In this document: positions 1 through 7,436 of the stretch, piece by piece
Layout of the letters: every line of letters starts with the position of its first letter
Position numbering within the stretch: position 1 is the first letter of the stretch
Origin: JAZDMK01 sp043800975
GTDB taxonomy: Bacteria > Bacteroidota > Bacteroidia > Bacteroidales > JAHJDW01
Direction of reading: 5' to 3'
Assembly: GCA_043800975.1 (NCBI GenBank)
Contig: JAZDMK010000336.1
Span: forward strand, 1-15,679
Length of the DNA: 15,679 nt
The notes under the pieces: model-generated
Told to the model about the DNA's origin: nothing
The model's database searches: none
Seen by the model: the letters and a program-made list of their open reading frames with translations, nothing else
Made by a program: the position numbers and the translations under genes

Positions 1-1
1 C

Positions 2-439
2 ACCGCCCCACGCGACAGCCTGCAGGCGGCTGGTTACGGACAAAAAGTGCCTCGTACATTACACCGTGATATGCGGGCTATGTATAAAAACAAAAGCTAT
101 TCGTTTAGTAAAGGTGTAACATTAACAGATGATTATATTAATTCACTGAAAACATACGAAGAAAAAGAAGCGGCTCATCAGCTGAACCGTCGTACTGAGT
201 TTAAAATTATCAGTGAAAAATATGTTCCTAAGAAAAATGCCAACGATTCTGTGGTTTCTCCCAAAATTAAACTGGTGAATCCTGATGACGAAGAAATTGA
301 AAAGGATGAAGAAGGCAGCGGAACCAATGATGTTCAGCCAAACAACACAGCTGTTCCAAATAACACTACGGCACCTGTGAATAATAATAAGGCTACAAAT
401 ACCAACACAAACAATAAAACACCAAACAAACCCAAGTGA
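2..439 (+). CDS. OmpA-family outer-membrane protein, C-terminal part (5'-truncated by window)
   Basis: The reading frame is open from base 2, so the gene begins outside the window; the GTG at 47 is internal and is not a credible start. The translated part carries the end of an OmpA-like peptidoglycan-binding domain: an AAGYGQ segment, a later SKGVTLTDDYIN segment, and AHQLNRRTEFKI, which is the typical closing motif of this domain in Bacteroidota, where the conserved Arg lies in the diaminopimelate-binding region. After it comes a low-complexity tail of about 70 residues, first acidic and then rich in Asn, Thr and Pro, ending in NKPK. Such proteins usually sit in the outer membrane and anchor it to peptidoglycan; many Bacteroidota versions also have PD40 or TPR repeats upstream, which cannot be seen here. 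A strong intrinsic terminator follows 18 bases after the stop. Confidence 0.8.
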   Translation, partial: TAPRDSLQAAGYGQKVPRTLHRDMRAMYKNKSYSFSKGVTLTDDYINSLKTYEEKEAAHQLNRRTEFKIISEKYVPKKNANDSVVSPKIKLVNPDDEEIEKDEEGSGTNDVQPNNTAVPNNTTAPVNNNKATNTNTNNKTPNKPK

Positions 440-457
440 TGTGTTTGTGAAAATTTT

Positions 458-487
458 AAATCCCGGCTCACTACCGGGATTTTTTTT
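458..487 (+). terminator. Rho-independent terminator after the OmpA-like gene
   Basis: A perfect 9-bp stem, AAATCCCGG (458-466) with CCGGGATTT (474-482), closes a 7-base loop. The T tract runs from 480 to 487, so its first Ts overlap the 3' arm. This is a textbook intrinsic terminator. It lies only 8 bases before the purM start, so purM either relies on read-through or on a promoter that I could not recognise inside this short spacer. Confidence 0.9.
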
Positions 488-495
488 ACAATAGA

Positions 496-1662
496 ATGAA
501 GAACAACAGATATCAGGAAAGAGGCGTTTCAGCATCGAAGGAGGATGTTCACAACGCAGTGAAGATGTTAAGCAAAGGGATTTTTCCAAATGCTTTCTGT
601 AAAGTTATTCCCGATCACATTGGAGGAGATGATGAATATTGCAATGTGATGCACGCTGATGGTGCTGGAACAAAATCTTCATTAGCCTATATCTACTGGA
701 AAGAAACATCGGATATCAGCGTGTGGAAAGGAATAGCGCAGGATGCGATCGTGATGAATACCGATGACTTATTGTGTGTGGGTGCTACAGGGCCCATGCT
801 TCTTTCATCTACGATTGGACGAAATAAAAAAAATATTCCCGGCGAAGTTATTTCTGCAATTATTTGGGGCACACAGGAGTTTTTAGAAAGACTGCGTTCG
901 TGGGGTATCGAGATATACCTTACCGGTGGCGAAACTGCCGATGTCGGCGATCTCGTCAGAACCGTTATTGTTGATTCATCGGTTGTGTGCCGGATGAAAC
1001 GCAAAGATGTGATAACTTGTGATGCCATTGCTCCCGGTGATGTGATTGTTGGGCTGGCTTCTTTCGGAAAAGCATCGTATGAAGAAAACTATAACAGCGG
1101 AATGGGCAGTAACGGCCTTACTTCCGCACGACACGATTTATTGGACTCGTGTTATGCAGAAAAATATCCGGAGAGTTATGATAATGCAATTCCGCGCGAA
1201 CTGGTCTATTCCGGCAAAGTTGGTTTGCTTGATCCTGTTGACGGAACGGGATTGAATGCAGGACAACTATTGCTCTCGCCAACGCGCACATACGCCCCGG
1301 TTGTGATGGAAGTGTTAAAGGAAATGCGAAAAGAAATTCACGGAATCATTCATTGCTCGGGCGGTGGACAGACGAAAGTGATGAACTTTATTCAGAATAT
1401 TCATGTTGTAAAAGACAACTTATTTACTATCCCACCTTTATTTCAAATGATACACGAACAGTCGGGAACTTCCTGGCAGGAAATGTATAAAGTGTTTAAC
1501 ATGGGGCACAGAATGGAATTTTATGTGCCGGAAAAAGCAGCTGATTCGATTATTAAAATTGCGACTTCATTTAACATCGATGCACAGGTAATCGGACATT
1601 GCATGGCTTCGGATGAAAAACATCTGACGGTAGTTACGCCTGAAGGTCGCGAAGAATATTAA
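496..1662 (+). CDS. purM: Phosphoribosylformylglycinamidine cyclo-ligase (AIR synthase)
   Basis: PurM catalyses ATP-dependent ring closure of FGAM to aminoimidazole ribonucleotide, step five of purine synthesis, in the cytosol. The 388-residue product shows the AIRS family pattern in order: HADGAGTKSSLAY (about 53-65), DDLLCVGATGP (90-100), the glycine-rich TGGETADVGD (143-152), GMGSNGLTSAR, LLSPTRTYAPV, HCSGGGQTK and NMGHRMEFYVP. It is longer than the roughly 345 residues of the enterobacterial enzyme; from memory, a length near 390 is usual for Bacteroidota. The ATG start is 8 bases after the upstream terminator. prfA follows after 50 bases on the same strand. No good TAnnTTTG box precedes the gene. 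Confidence 0.95.
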   Translation: MKNNRYQERGVSASKEDVHNAVKMLSKGIFPNAFCKVIPDHIGGDDEYCNVMHADGAGTKSSLAYIYWKETSDISVWKGIAQDAIVMNTDDLLCVGATGPMLLSSTIGRNKKNIPGEVISAIIWGTQEFLERLRSWGIEIYLTGGETADVGDLVRTVIVDSSVVCRMKRKDVITCDAIAPGDVIVGLASFGKASYEENYNSGMGSNGLTSARHDLLDSCYAEKYPESYDNAIPRELVYSGKVGLLDPVDGTGLNAGQLLLSPTRTYAPVVMEVLKEMRKEIHGIIHCSGGGQTKVMNFIQNIHVVKDNLFTIPPLFQMIHEQSGTSWQEMYKVFNMGHRMEFYVPEKAADSIIKIATSFNIDAQVIGHCMASDEKHLTVVTPEGREEY

Positions 1663-1712
1663 AGCAATCATATATTTTTTTTAATTTTACGCAGAATTGC
1701 GAAGGGAATTTT

Positions 1713-2792
1713 ATGTTACTCGAAAAACTGGAACACATTTATAAAAGATGGATTGAAGTTGGCAATATGCTGGTTCAGCCCGATGTGATGTCGGATATGA
1801 AACAGTATGTGAGATTGAATAAGGAATACAAGGATCTGAAGCCTATTGCTGATGCATATCTTGAATTTAAAGGTGTGATTGATAGCATAGCTTATTCGAA
1901 AGAAGTAATTTCTAAAGAAAAAGATGAAGAGTTTCGTGAAATGGCGAAGGGTGAGCTGGAAACCTTAATGAATAAGAAGAACACAATGGAAGAGGACATC
2001 CGAGTAATGCTTATTCCAAAGGATCCTGAAGACGATAAAAATGCAATTCTTGAAATTCGTGCGGGAACGGGTGGCGATGAAGCCAGTATTTTTGCAGGTG
2101 ATCTATTTCGTATGTACGGGCGTTATTGTGAAGCCCGTGGATGGAAAATGGAAATTGTAGATTTCACAGAAGGCACTGTCGGCGGTTATAAAGAAATTAT
2201 TGCCGATGTGAGCGGTAATGGTGTGTATGGACAATTGAAATACGAATCCGGTGTGCATCGTGTGCAGCGTGTTCCGCAAACGGAAACGATGGGCCGCGTG
2301 CATACTTCTGCTGCTTCTGTTGTGGTTTTACCCGAAGCTGATGAATTTGATGTGGATATTAAAATGAGTGATATCCGTAAGGACACCTACTGCTCTTCCG
2401 GTCCCGGCGGACAATCAGTAAATACAACCTATTCCGCCGTACGTCTGACGCACGTTCCAACAGGAATTGTTGTTACATGCCAGGATCAGAAATCGCAGAT
2501 GAAAAATTTTGATAAGGCATTGACTGTATTACGCAGTAGAATTTACGAAGTGCAGCACAGCAAATATCTGGACGAAATTTCTTCGCGTCGCAAAACAATG
2601 GTGTCTACGGGTGACCGTTCTGCAAAAATCAGAACGTATAATTATCCACAAAACAGAGTGACCGATCATAGAATAGGATTAACATTATATAATCTGCAAT
2701 CCATTGTTGAAGGGACGATTCAGGAGCTGATCGATTCGTTGCAGCTGGCCGAAAATGCAGAAAAATTAAAAGAAGGATTACAAGATGAATAG
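1713..2792 (+). CDS. prfA: Peptide chain release factor 1
   Basis: RF1 reads UAA and UAG in the ribosomal A site and triggers peptidyl-tRNA hydrolysis. The 359-residue length is normal for RF1. The catalytic GGQ is at residues 232-234 within SSGPGGQSVNTT. The codon-recognition tripeptide is PQT (188-190) in RVPQTETMGRVHTSA; it has the PxT form of RF1, as opposed to the SPF of RF2. The GTGGDEASIFAGDLFRMY block (118-135) is also typical. A near-match promoter box, TAATTTTA at 1682-1689, lies 23 bases before the ATG but lacks the final G. The end of the gene overlaps pyrF by 8 bases (ATGAATAG), suggesting translational coupling. Confidence 0.96.
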   Translation: MLLEKLEHIYKRWIEVGNMLVQPDVMSDMKQYVRLNKEYKDLKPIADAYLEFKGVIDSIAYSKEVISKEKDEEFREMAKGELETLMNKKNTMEEDIRVMLIPKDPEDDKNAILEIRAGTGGDEASIFAGDLFRMYGRYCEARGWKMEIVDFTEGTVGGYKEIIADVSGNGVYGQLKYESGVHRVQRVPQTETMGRVHTSAASVVVLPEADEFDVDIKMSDIRKDTYCSSGPGGQSVNTTYSAVRLTHVPTGIVVTCQDQKSQMKNFDKALTVLRSRIYEVQHSKYLDEISSRRKTMVSTGDRSAKIRTYNYPQNRVTDHRIGLTLYNLQSIVEGTIQELIDSLQLAENAEKLKEGLQDE

Positions 2793-3621
2793 AGAACAAC
2801 TGATTAATACGATCCGAAAAAAGAAGAGTTTCCTTTGTGTGGGGCTTGATTCCGACATTTTAAAAATACCAAAACATCTGCTTGAAAAAGAAGATCCGAT
2901 TTTTGAATTTAATAAAGCCATCATTGATGCCACACATAAATATTGTGTTGCGTATAAACCCAATTTTGCATTTTATGAATCGATGGGATCGCTGGGCTGG
3001 CAAAGCCTTGAGAAGACAGTGGCTTACATCCGCGAAAATGTGCGCGATGTGTTTTTAATTGCCGATGCAAAACGTGGTGATATTGGAAATACATCCAAAC
3101 TTTATGCACGTGCCGTTTTTGAAAAAGATAAACTTGATTTTGATGCGATCACCGTTGCACCATACATGGGCAGCGATTCGGTACAGCCTTTTCTGGATTA
3201 TCCGAATAAGTGGGTGATCATTTTGGCACTGACTTCCAATCAGGGTGCATCCGATTTTCAGCTTTTACAAACGGAAAACAAACATTGTTTGTATGAGGAT
3301 GTACTTACCAAAACCCGCGACTGGGGCAATGAAGGAAACATTATGTATGTTGTGGGTGCAACCAAAGCCAGCATGCTGAATTCGGTAAGAAATATTGTTC
3401 CTAATCATTTTCTGCTGGTTCCCGGTGTGGGCGCGCAAGGCGGATCGTTAAGTGAAGTAGCAAAATTCGGAATGACGAAAGAATGTGGATTGATCGTGAA
3501 TTCTTCACGTGATATTTTGTATGCAGGAAAAGCGGAAGACTTCGCTGTTAAAGCGGCAGAAGAAACGCAGTCATTACAGGAAGTGATGGAATCGTTGCTG
3601 CGAGAGTATGAAGTGATTTAA
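2785..3621 (+). CDS. pyrF: Orotidine 5'-phosphate decarboxylase, long form
   Basis: PyrF decarboxylates OMP to UMP, the last step of de novo pyrimidine synthesis. The catalytic Asp-Lys-Asp array is visible as ADAKRGDIG (D94, K96, D99). Also visible are CVGLDSDI (18-25), AYKPNFAFYESMG (56-68), VAPYMGSDSVQPFL and PGVGAQGG near the phosphate site, and IVNSSRDILYA. At 278 residues it belongs to the longer OMP decarboxylase subfamily found in Bacteroidota and some other phyla, not the 230-245-residue enterobacterial type. The ATG lies inside the end of prfA. A Shine-Dalgarno-like AGAAGGA (2771-2777) sits 7 bases before it within prfA, which is notable because such sites are rarely important in this phylum. 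Confidence 0.95.
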   Translation: MNREQLINTIRKKKSFLCVGLDSDILKIPKHLLEKEDPIFEFNKAIIDATHKYCVAYKPNFAFYESMGSLGWQSLEKTVAYIRENVRDVFLIADAKRGDIGNTSKLYARAVFEKDKLDFDAITVAPYMGSDSVQPFLDYPNKWVIILALTSNQGASDFQLLQTENKHCLYEDVLTKTRDWGNEGNIMYVVGATKASMLNSVRNIVPNHFLLVPGVGAQGGSLSEVAKFGMTKECGLIVNSSRDILYAGKAEDFAVKAAEETQSLQEVMESLLREYEVI

Positions 3622-3647
3622 TTTTATTTCTGAAGTATTAATAAAGA

Positions 3648-3678
3648 TGTGATCGGAACGTAACAGTTCGCTATCGCA
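3648..3678. terminator. Possible shared stem-loop between convergent pyrF and trmO-like genes
   Basis: Outer stem TGTGAT (3648-3653) with ATCGCA (3673-3678), including one G-U pair, surrounds a small internal loop. The inner stem is GAAC (3656-3659) with GTTC (3666-3669) around a 6-base loop. It fills the gap between the two convergent stops. There is no T tract on the plus side and only a broken one on the minus side, so function as a terminator is a guess. Confidence 0.3.
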
Positions 3679-4119
3679 TCAAAGAATCTCATCTTTCCAG
3701 CCATTGTTGGCTTCGGGCTTGCAGTCGCTGCTTTGCATGTAGGGCTTGATATCCAGCAAAGGTGTATTATTTAAAATGTCAAGACCTGTTGTATAAATTC
3801 TGTTTCCTTCAATTTTCAGAATGCGTGTGATGGTCATCCCAATCGGGTTCGGACGGTTGGGCGAACGGCTGGCAAACAAACCTACTTCACGTCCGTCGGC
3901 GACGGGTGGGTGAACCCTTAATTTGTGCGGCTTTCCACGATCGATGTAAAAAAGAAGAATGATGTATTTAAATGTATTCACTAAATACAATGCATCTGTC
4001 AATTCAGGATTCAGGTCAATATAAAAAACGCCTTCCTGATCTTCGGATGCAAAAAAAGGTGCTTTTTCTTCATAAGGCGTATGAACCGTGCCTATGGCCT
4101 GAAAGCAGATGTCGCTCAT
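3679..4119 (-). CDS. TrmO/TsaA-like SAM-dependent methyltransferase (single-domain)
   Basis: The TrmO/TsaA (YaeB) family includes the enzyme that N6-methylates threonylcarbamoyladenosine (t6A) at position 37 of certain tRNAs using S-adenosylmethionine. Family hallmarks seen are QAIGTVHTPY (7-16), the signature GLFASRSPNRPNPIGMT (80-96) and LDILNNTPLLDIKPY (113-127). At 146 residues it holds only the TsaA beta-barrel domain; E. coli TrmO is about 235 residues with an extra C-terminal domain, so the substrate here is less certain. Its ATG shares the A with the TAA of hypB (TAATG), giving tight coupling to the nickel-insertion genes. That context makes it either a passenger tRNA-modification gene or a protein with a hydrogenase-linked role. 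Family assignment is firm; exact substrate is inferred. Confidence 0.88.
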   Translation of the reverse strand: MSDICFQAIGTVHTPYEEKAPFFASEDQEGVFYIDLNPELTDALYLVNTFKYIILLFYIDRGKPHKLRVHPPVADGREVGLFASRSPNRPNPIGMTITRILKIEGNRIYTTGLDILNNTPLLDIKPYMQSSDCKPEANNGWKDEIL

Positions 4120-4991
4120 TATTTTGAAATTTCTTTCAGCCAGTTTCCGAATGCATCCATTCCTTCGCCGTTGCGTGCAGAAACTTCAAAGAACCTGATA
4201 TTGCTGTTGATGCGCAATGCATTTTCTTTTACTTTTTCTACACTGAAATCAACGTAAGGTAAAAGATCGATCTTATTGATAATGCAAAACTGCGAGGAAG
4301 CAAACATATAGGGATACTTCAGCGGTTTATCATCACCTTCGGTAACACTGATAATCACAATTCTGTTTTTTTCACCTAGGTCGAAAAGGGCGGGGCAGAC
4401 TAAGTTTCCAACGTTTTCGATTAACAATAATGCGTTGGAAGGAACGTTTAATTCTTTCACGGCTTTGTTTACCATTTCCGCATCGAGGTGGCAGCCGCTT
4501 CCGGTATTGATCTGTATCGCAGCAGCACCGGCCTTTTCGATGCGTTCTGCATCATTCATGGTTTGCTGATCGCCTTCAATTACAAAAAACGGAATTTCGT
4601 TTTTCATTTTTGCAATGATCTTTTCGAGCAAAGTCGTTTTGCCTGAACCCGGTGAACTCACAAGGTTTAATGCAGTGATTCCTTTGGCTTCAAAGTAGCC
4701 GCGGTTGCGTTCGGCAAGCAATTGATTTTGCCCGAGCACATCCTGTTCAATGCGGATTTCCTTGCTGTGCGGGTGTTCGTGCGTGTGATCGTGTGAATGC
4801 TCATGGTCATGCGAATGATCGTGGTGATGACCTTCTTCGTGATGGTGATGGGAATGCGTGTGTTCTTCACCATCGTGTGTATGATCATGCGTGTGCGGAT
4901 GATCGTGATCGTGTGTGTGTTTTACTTCCTGTCCGGGTTTCCGGAGGGTATATCTTTCGTCGGGGTTGCTACAGCCACATGTATCGCACAT
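4119..4991 (-). CDS. hypB: Hydrogenase maturation GTPase HypB with His-rich nickel-binding segment
   Basis: HypB is a cytosolic GTPase that works with HypA to deliver nickel to the [NiFe]-hydrogenase large subunit. The N-terminus carries the high-affinity Ni motif CxxCGC (C2, C5, C7). A striking histidine-rich segment follows at residues 25-75, with 26 His in 51 residues spaced mainly by Asp, Thr, Ser and Glu; such segments store nickel in other HypB proteins. The GTPase domain has a P-loop (SSPGSGKTT, 112-120), IEGDQQT (138-144), NKIDLLPY for guanine specificity, and the regulatory metal site C167-H168 plus C199 (SGCHLD and NLVCPA). All metal ligands and G motifs are intact. The gene lies 12 bases after hypA and overlaps the next gene by one base. 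Open frames on the opposite strand across the His stretch are by-products of its codon pattern. Confidence 0.97.
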   Translation of the reverse strand: MCDTCGCSNPDERYTLRKPGQEVKHTHDHDHPHTHDHTHDGEEHTHSHHHHEEGHHHDHSHDHEHSHDHTHEHPHSKEIRIEQDVLGQNQLLAERNRGYFEAKGITALNLVSSPGSGKTTLLEKIIAKMKNEIPFFVIEGDQQTMNDAERIEKAGAAAIQINTGSGCHLDAEMVNKAVKELNVPSNALLLIENVGNLVCPALFDLGEKNRIVIISVTEGDDKPLKYPYMFASSQFCIINKIDLLPYVDFSVEKVKENALRINSNIRFFEVSARNGEGMDAFGNWLKEISK

Positions 4992-5003
4992 AGTTGAAAT
5001 ATT

Positions 5004-5345
5004 TTAATCAATGAAAAGTGAACGTATTTTTAATTCTTTTCCTTTTATAATATCGGGAGAAGTGGTATTGCAGGAAGGGCAGCCATCGTAAAACTGTTTC
5101 ATTTCGAATTCGGTGGAACAGGCCGTGCAGCGAGCGAAAGCCTGAATTTCGATCATCTCAATAACAGCTCCGTCCAGGCAGGTGTCCTTGGTGGCCAGCT
5201 GCATGGCAAATTCAAGGTTATCACGCACAACACCCGATAAGGTGCCGATTTCGATTTCGATTTTCGATATTTTTTTCACACCCAGTTCCTTCGCTTTGTC
5301 TTCAGCGATATCAATAATCTGGGATGCTATGGAAAGCTCGTGCAT
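5004..5345 (-). CDS. hypA: Hydrogenase nickel incorporation protein HypA
   Basis: HypA is a small nickel metallochaperone that docks with HypB and the hydrogenase large-subunit precursor. The 113-residue product begins MHELSIA, where His2 and the amino terminus bind nickel. It has the structural zinc site with two CxxC pairs, C73/C76 and C89/C92 (CTACS and CPSCN). Length and motifs fit the family exactly. The ATG is fixed by the required MHE start. A TATCTTTG promoter box lies 14 bases upstream, implying a leader of only about 8-10 bases. It is the first gene of the hypA-hypB-trmO-like unit. Confidence 0.97.
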   Translation of the reverse strand: MHELSIASQIIDIAEDKAKELGVKKISKIEIEIGTLSGVVRDNLEFAMQLATKDTCLDGAVIEMIEIQAFARCTACSTEFEMKQFYDGCPSCNTTSPDIIKGKELKIRSLFID

Positions 5346-5359
5346 GAAATAAATTTTTG

Positions 5360-5367
5360 CAAAGATA
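5360..5367 (-). promoter_or_regulatory. Bacteroidota -7 box of the hypA-hypB-trmO unit
   Basis: Minus-strand TATCTTTG matches the TAnnTTTG consensus and is followed by CAAAAA, as in the hypC box. No TTG is found at the -33 distance. The box ends 14 bases before the hypA ATG. Confidence 0.6.
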
Positions 5368-5415
5368 ACAGAAGTTTAAATGAATTGATAGCAGAATGCA
5401 AATGTACAGAATCAA

Positions 5416-6318
5416 TCACCGACTAATTAAAAACTTCCCCTGCGCTTCTTTATTCTTTTCTTTGCAACTGAGTTTATAGAAATAGATTCCGTTCGGAAAG
5501 GATGATGTGTTTACGGAAATCTTTTTCTCTTTGATTTCACTTTTTGTCAAAATCTGTTTTCCAATTTCATTTGTAATTACCAGAACAAATGAGTCCTGAT
5601 CAGGATTTCGAAATTCAATCGTGATGTTTTCTTTGGATGGATTTGGATAACATTTGGCTTTCACAGTTTTTGAATGTAAAGGAAGTGATAAACAGGCCAG
5701 ATCATCATGAATGGTTATGTCATCAAACATAAGCCCGCCTTTACCACTGTGGTTGGCATCGGAAATAAATGTAAAGCGGAAATACACGCTGTCAAAAGCT
5801 TGTATACCCTGACTAATCCATAAGTCTTGTGTACGCACTTCAAAGTAATGCCATCCTGATGATCGTCCACTCAGGACAGGTTTGAGTGTAAACCATGTGC
5901 AGTTATTATCTGTCAACAGGTCTGTCCAACTTAAGCCACTGTCACTTGAAAATTCAATTTTTCCATAATCAGTCAGTGTATCTGAATCAACAAAATAGTA
6001 ACCAGACAGCGTTCTCCAGTGGATGGGACAATATGTACATCCTGAAACATGACGAATCGTAAATGAGGATGTGTCGGAAGGTGGATAAGGGTTTAAGGTA
6101 TCTGTAATAATTACATTAAAGGAAGTGTGTGCTGAAGATAAAACCGTTTTCTGAGGCCTTCCAACATGCCAGCAATTTATATGATTAGAGGCTGAATCAA
6201 ATACAAATTTATAACTGCCGATTGGATTTGTTTCGAAGTTAAACGTGTATGTATTACTGGGGTACTGCGAAAACGCAGAAGTAACAAAGAAGCAGAGAAG
6301 AATGGTGAGGAACCTCAT
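5416..6318 (-). CDS. Secreted protein with T9SS type A sorting domain, function unknown
   Basis: The 300-residue product starts with a signal peptide (MRFLTILLCFFVTSAFSQ, cleavage probably after AFS). The central 200 residues look like an all-beta, MAM- or jelly-roll-like module: a paired-Cys loop (CTYCP), an SSDSGLSWTDLL segment, and FRFTFISD followed by GGLMFDDITI. This is a common layout in Bacteroidota surface proteins. Residues 223-300 form a Por secretion (T9SS type A) C-terminal domain: CYPNPSKENITIEF, then NGIYFYKLS and a final GKFLISR. The protein is therefore expected to cross the outer membrane and be released or attached to the surface. It lies 45 bases after hypE on the same strand; a small hairpin (GCAAC, AAAA loop, GTTGC, 6347-6360) sits in that gap. 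Any link with hydrogenase is unproven. I do not recognise a specific family. Confidence 0.8.
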   Translation of the reverse strand: MRFLTILLCFFVTSAFSQYPSNTYTFNFETNPIGSYKFVFDSASNHINCWHVGRPQKTVLSSAHTSFNVIITDTLNPYPPSDTSSFTIRHVSGCTYCPIHWRTLSGYYFVDSDTLTDYGKIEFSSDSGLSWTDLLTDNNCTWFTLKPVLSGRSSGWHYFEVRTQDLWISQGIQAFDSVYFRFTFISDANHSGKGGLMFDDITIHDDLACLSLPLHSKTVKAKCYPNPSKENITIEFRNPDQDSFVLVITNEIGKQILTKSEIKEKKISVNTSSFPNGIYFYKLSCKEKNKEAQGKFLISR

Positions 6319-6363
6319 AATATTTTTTCTTAAAGACTTATTGTGGGCAACAAAAGTTGCATC

Positions 6364-7377
6364 TCAGCAAATCCTCGGCAGTTGCTCGCCTGCGGGCATT
6401 TCCACAATGCGGCTGCCCCCGATTTCTGTCTTTAGAATTACACGGCCGGCCTGCGTTTCGGTGATCTCTCCGATAACTGACGCATTCTTTCCGAACTCAT
6501 GCGATTGCAGTGCCTTCAATGCTTTGGGTGCATCTTCATCCGAAACAATCATCAGCACTTTTCCTTCATTGGCCATCAGCAAGGGATCAAAGCCAAGCAG
6601 TTCACACAAACCCTTTACCGGTTCTGAAACAGGAATGGCCGTTTCCTGCAAAAGAATTCCGTAATTTTTTTTCTCAACCAGTTCGCACAAAACCGCAGCC
6701 AGTCCGCCGCGTGTGGCATCACGCATGAAGCGCACCGAAGGGCAGGAGGAGAGTACGGTTTCAATCATCCCGTTCAGGCAGGCACAATCGGAATACAGTT
6801 CGGGTTCAAAGTGTATCCCGTTTCTGGCAGCAGCCACCGATGCACCATGATCGGCCAGCGTTCCGTTGATGATAATTTTATCACCAATTTTTATATCTGC
6901 ACCTGTGCTGATATTTTTATTCTTTGGATCTAAGATTCCGATACCGCTGGTATTGATAAATATTTTATCACACTGTCCTTTGCTCACTACTTTTGTATCG
7001 CCCGCCACAATTGATACACCGGCTTTCTTCGCTTCTTCCGCCATGGCGATCACAATTTTTTCAAGCTCCGCAATGTCAAGCCCTTCTTCAAGAATAAAGC
7101 CGCAACTCAGCCATTTGGGTTTGGCGCCTGATACCGCAAGGTCGTTCACCGTGCCGCATACAGCGAGTTTGCCAATGTTTCCTCCCGGAAAAAATATCGG
7201 GGTTACCACAAACGAATCGGTTGTAAAGGCGAGCATTCCTGCAGGAACTTCCACAATGGCACTATCGGTAGGGAATTGTTCCGCTCTTCCGAACTGTGTC
7301 AGAAACAAATCATGGATCAGCGACTGCGTTTGCTTGCCACCACTGCCGTGCGACGAGAGAATGTTTTTTTCTTTCAT
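6364..7377 (-). CDS. hypE: Hydrogenase maturation protein HypE
   Basis: HypE accepts the carbamoyl group from HypF on its C-terminal cysteine and dehydrates it with ATP to a thiocyanate, the source of the CN ligands of the active-site iron. The start was set at the ATG at 7377 (MKEKNILSSHGSGGK), giving 337 residues, close to E. coli HypE. An in-frame extension upstream to 7698 runs into the 21-bp repeats and was rejected. Visible are the AIRS-fold motifs HGSGGK, FTTDSFVVTPIFFPGGNIGKLAVCGTVND (split by me), IVAGDTKVV and MRDATRGGLA, and the essential C-terminal PRIC with the terminal Cys337. A TACTTTTG box ends only 4 bases before the ATG, so the mRNA may be nearly leaderless. It is related by fold to PurM at the start of the window. 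Confidence 0.96.
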   Translation of the reverse strand: MKEKNILSSHGSGGKQTQSLIHDLFLTQFGRAEQFPTDSAIVEVPAGMLAFTTDSFVVTPIFFPGGNIGKLAVCGTVNDLAVSGAKPKWLSCGFILEEGLDIAELEKIVIAMAEEAKKAGVSIVAGDTKVVSKGQCDKIFINTSGIGILDPKNKNISTGADIKIGDKIIINGTLADHGASVAAARNGIHFEPELYSDCACLNGMIETVLSSCPSVRFMRDATRGGLAAVLCELVEKKNYGILLQETAIPVSEPVKGLCELLGFDPLLMANEGKVLMIVSDEDAPKALKALQSHEFGKNASVIGEITETQAGRVILKTEIGGSRIVEMPAGEQLPRIC

Positions 7378-7381
7378 GGGA

Positions 7382-7389
7382 CAAAAGTA
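7382..7389 (-). promoter_or_regulatory. Probable -7 box of hypE
   Basis: Minus-strand TACTTTTG fits TAnnTTTG. It ends 4 bases before the hypE ATG, so transcription would start at or very near the start codon. No -33 TTG is seen. It lies on the hypE side of the tandem array. Confidence 0.45.
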
Positions 7390-7391
7390 AG

Positions 7392-7432
7392 AAAAAAGAC
7401 CGAAGACCGGAGACGGAAGACCGAAACCCGAA
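7392..7432. repeat. Purine-rich short imperfect repeats
   Basis: The segment is built of GAAGACC and GACCG-like words repeated about every 7-10 bases (GACCGAAGACCGGAGACGG and on). From memory, similar intergenic runs occur in many Bacteroidota genomes. It lies between the hypE promoter box and the 21-bp array. No coding role is apparent. Confidence 0.4.
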
Positions 7433-7436
7433 TACA

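Noticed and set aside
47..49. GTG as start of the first gene
   Set aside because: The frame continues upstream to the window edge with OmpA-domain sequence, so this is an internal valine.
1046..1255. 69-codon plus-strand frame inside purM
   Set aside because: It is a shadow frame of a clearly conserved gene.
4667..4997. Several open frames on both strands across the start of hypB
   Set aside because: They are produced by the repetitive His/Asp codons of the HypB histidine segment.
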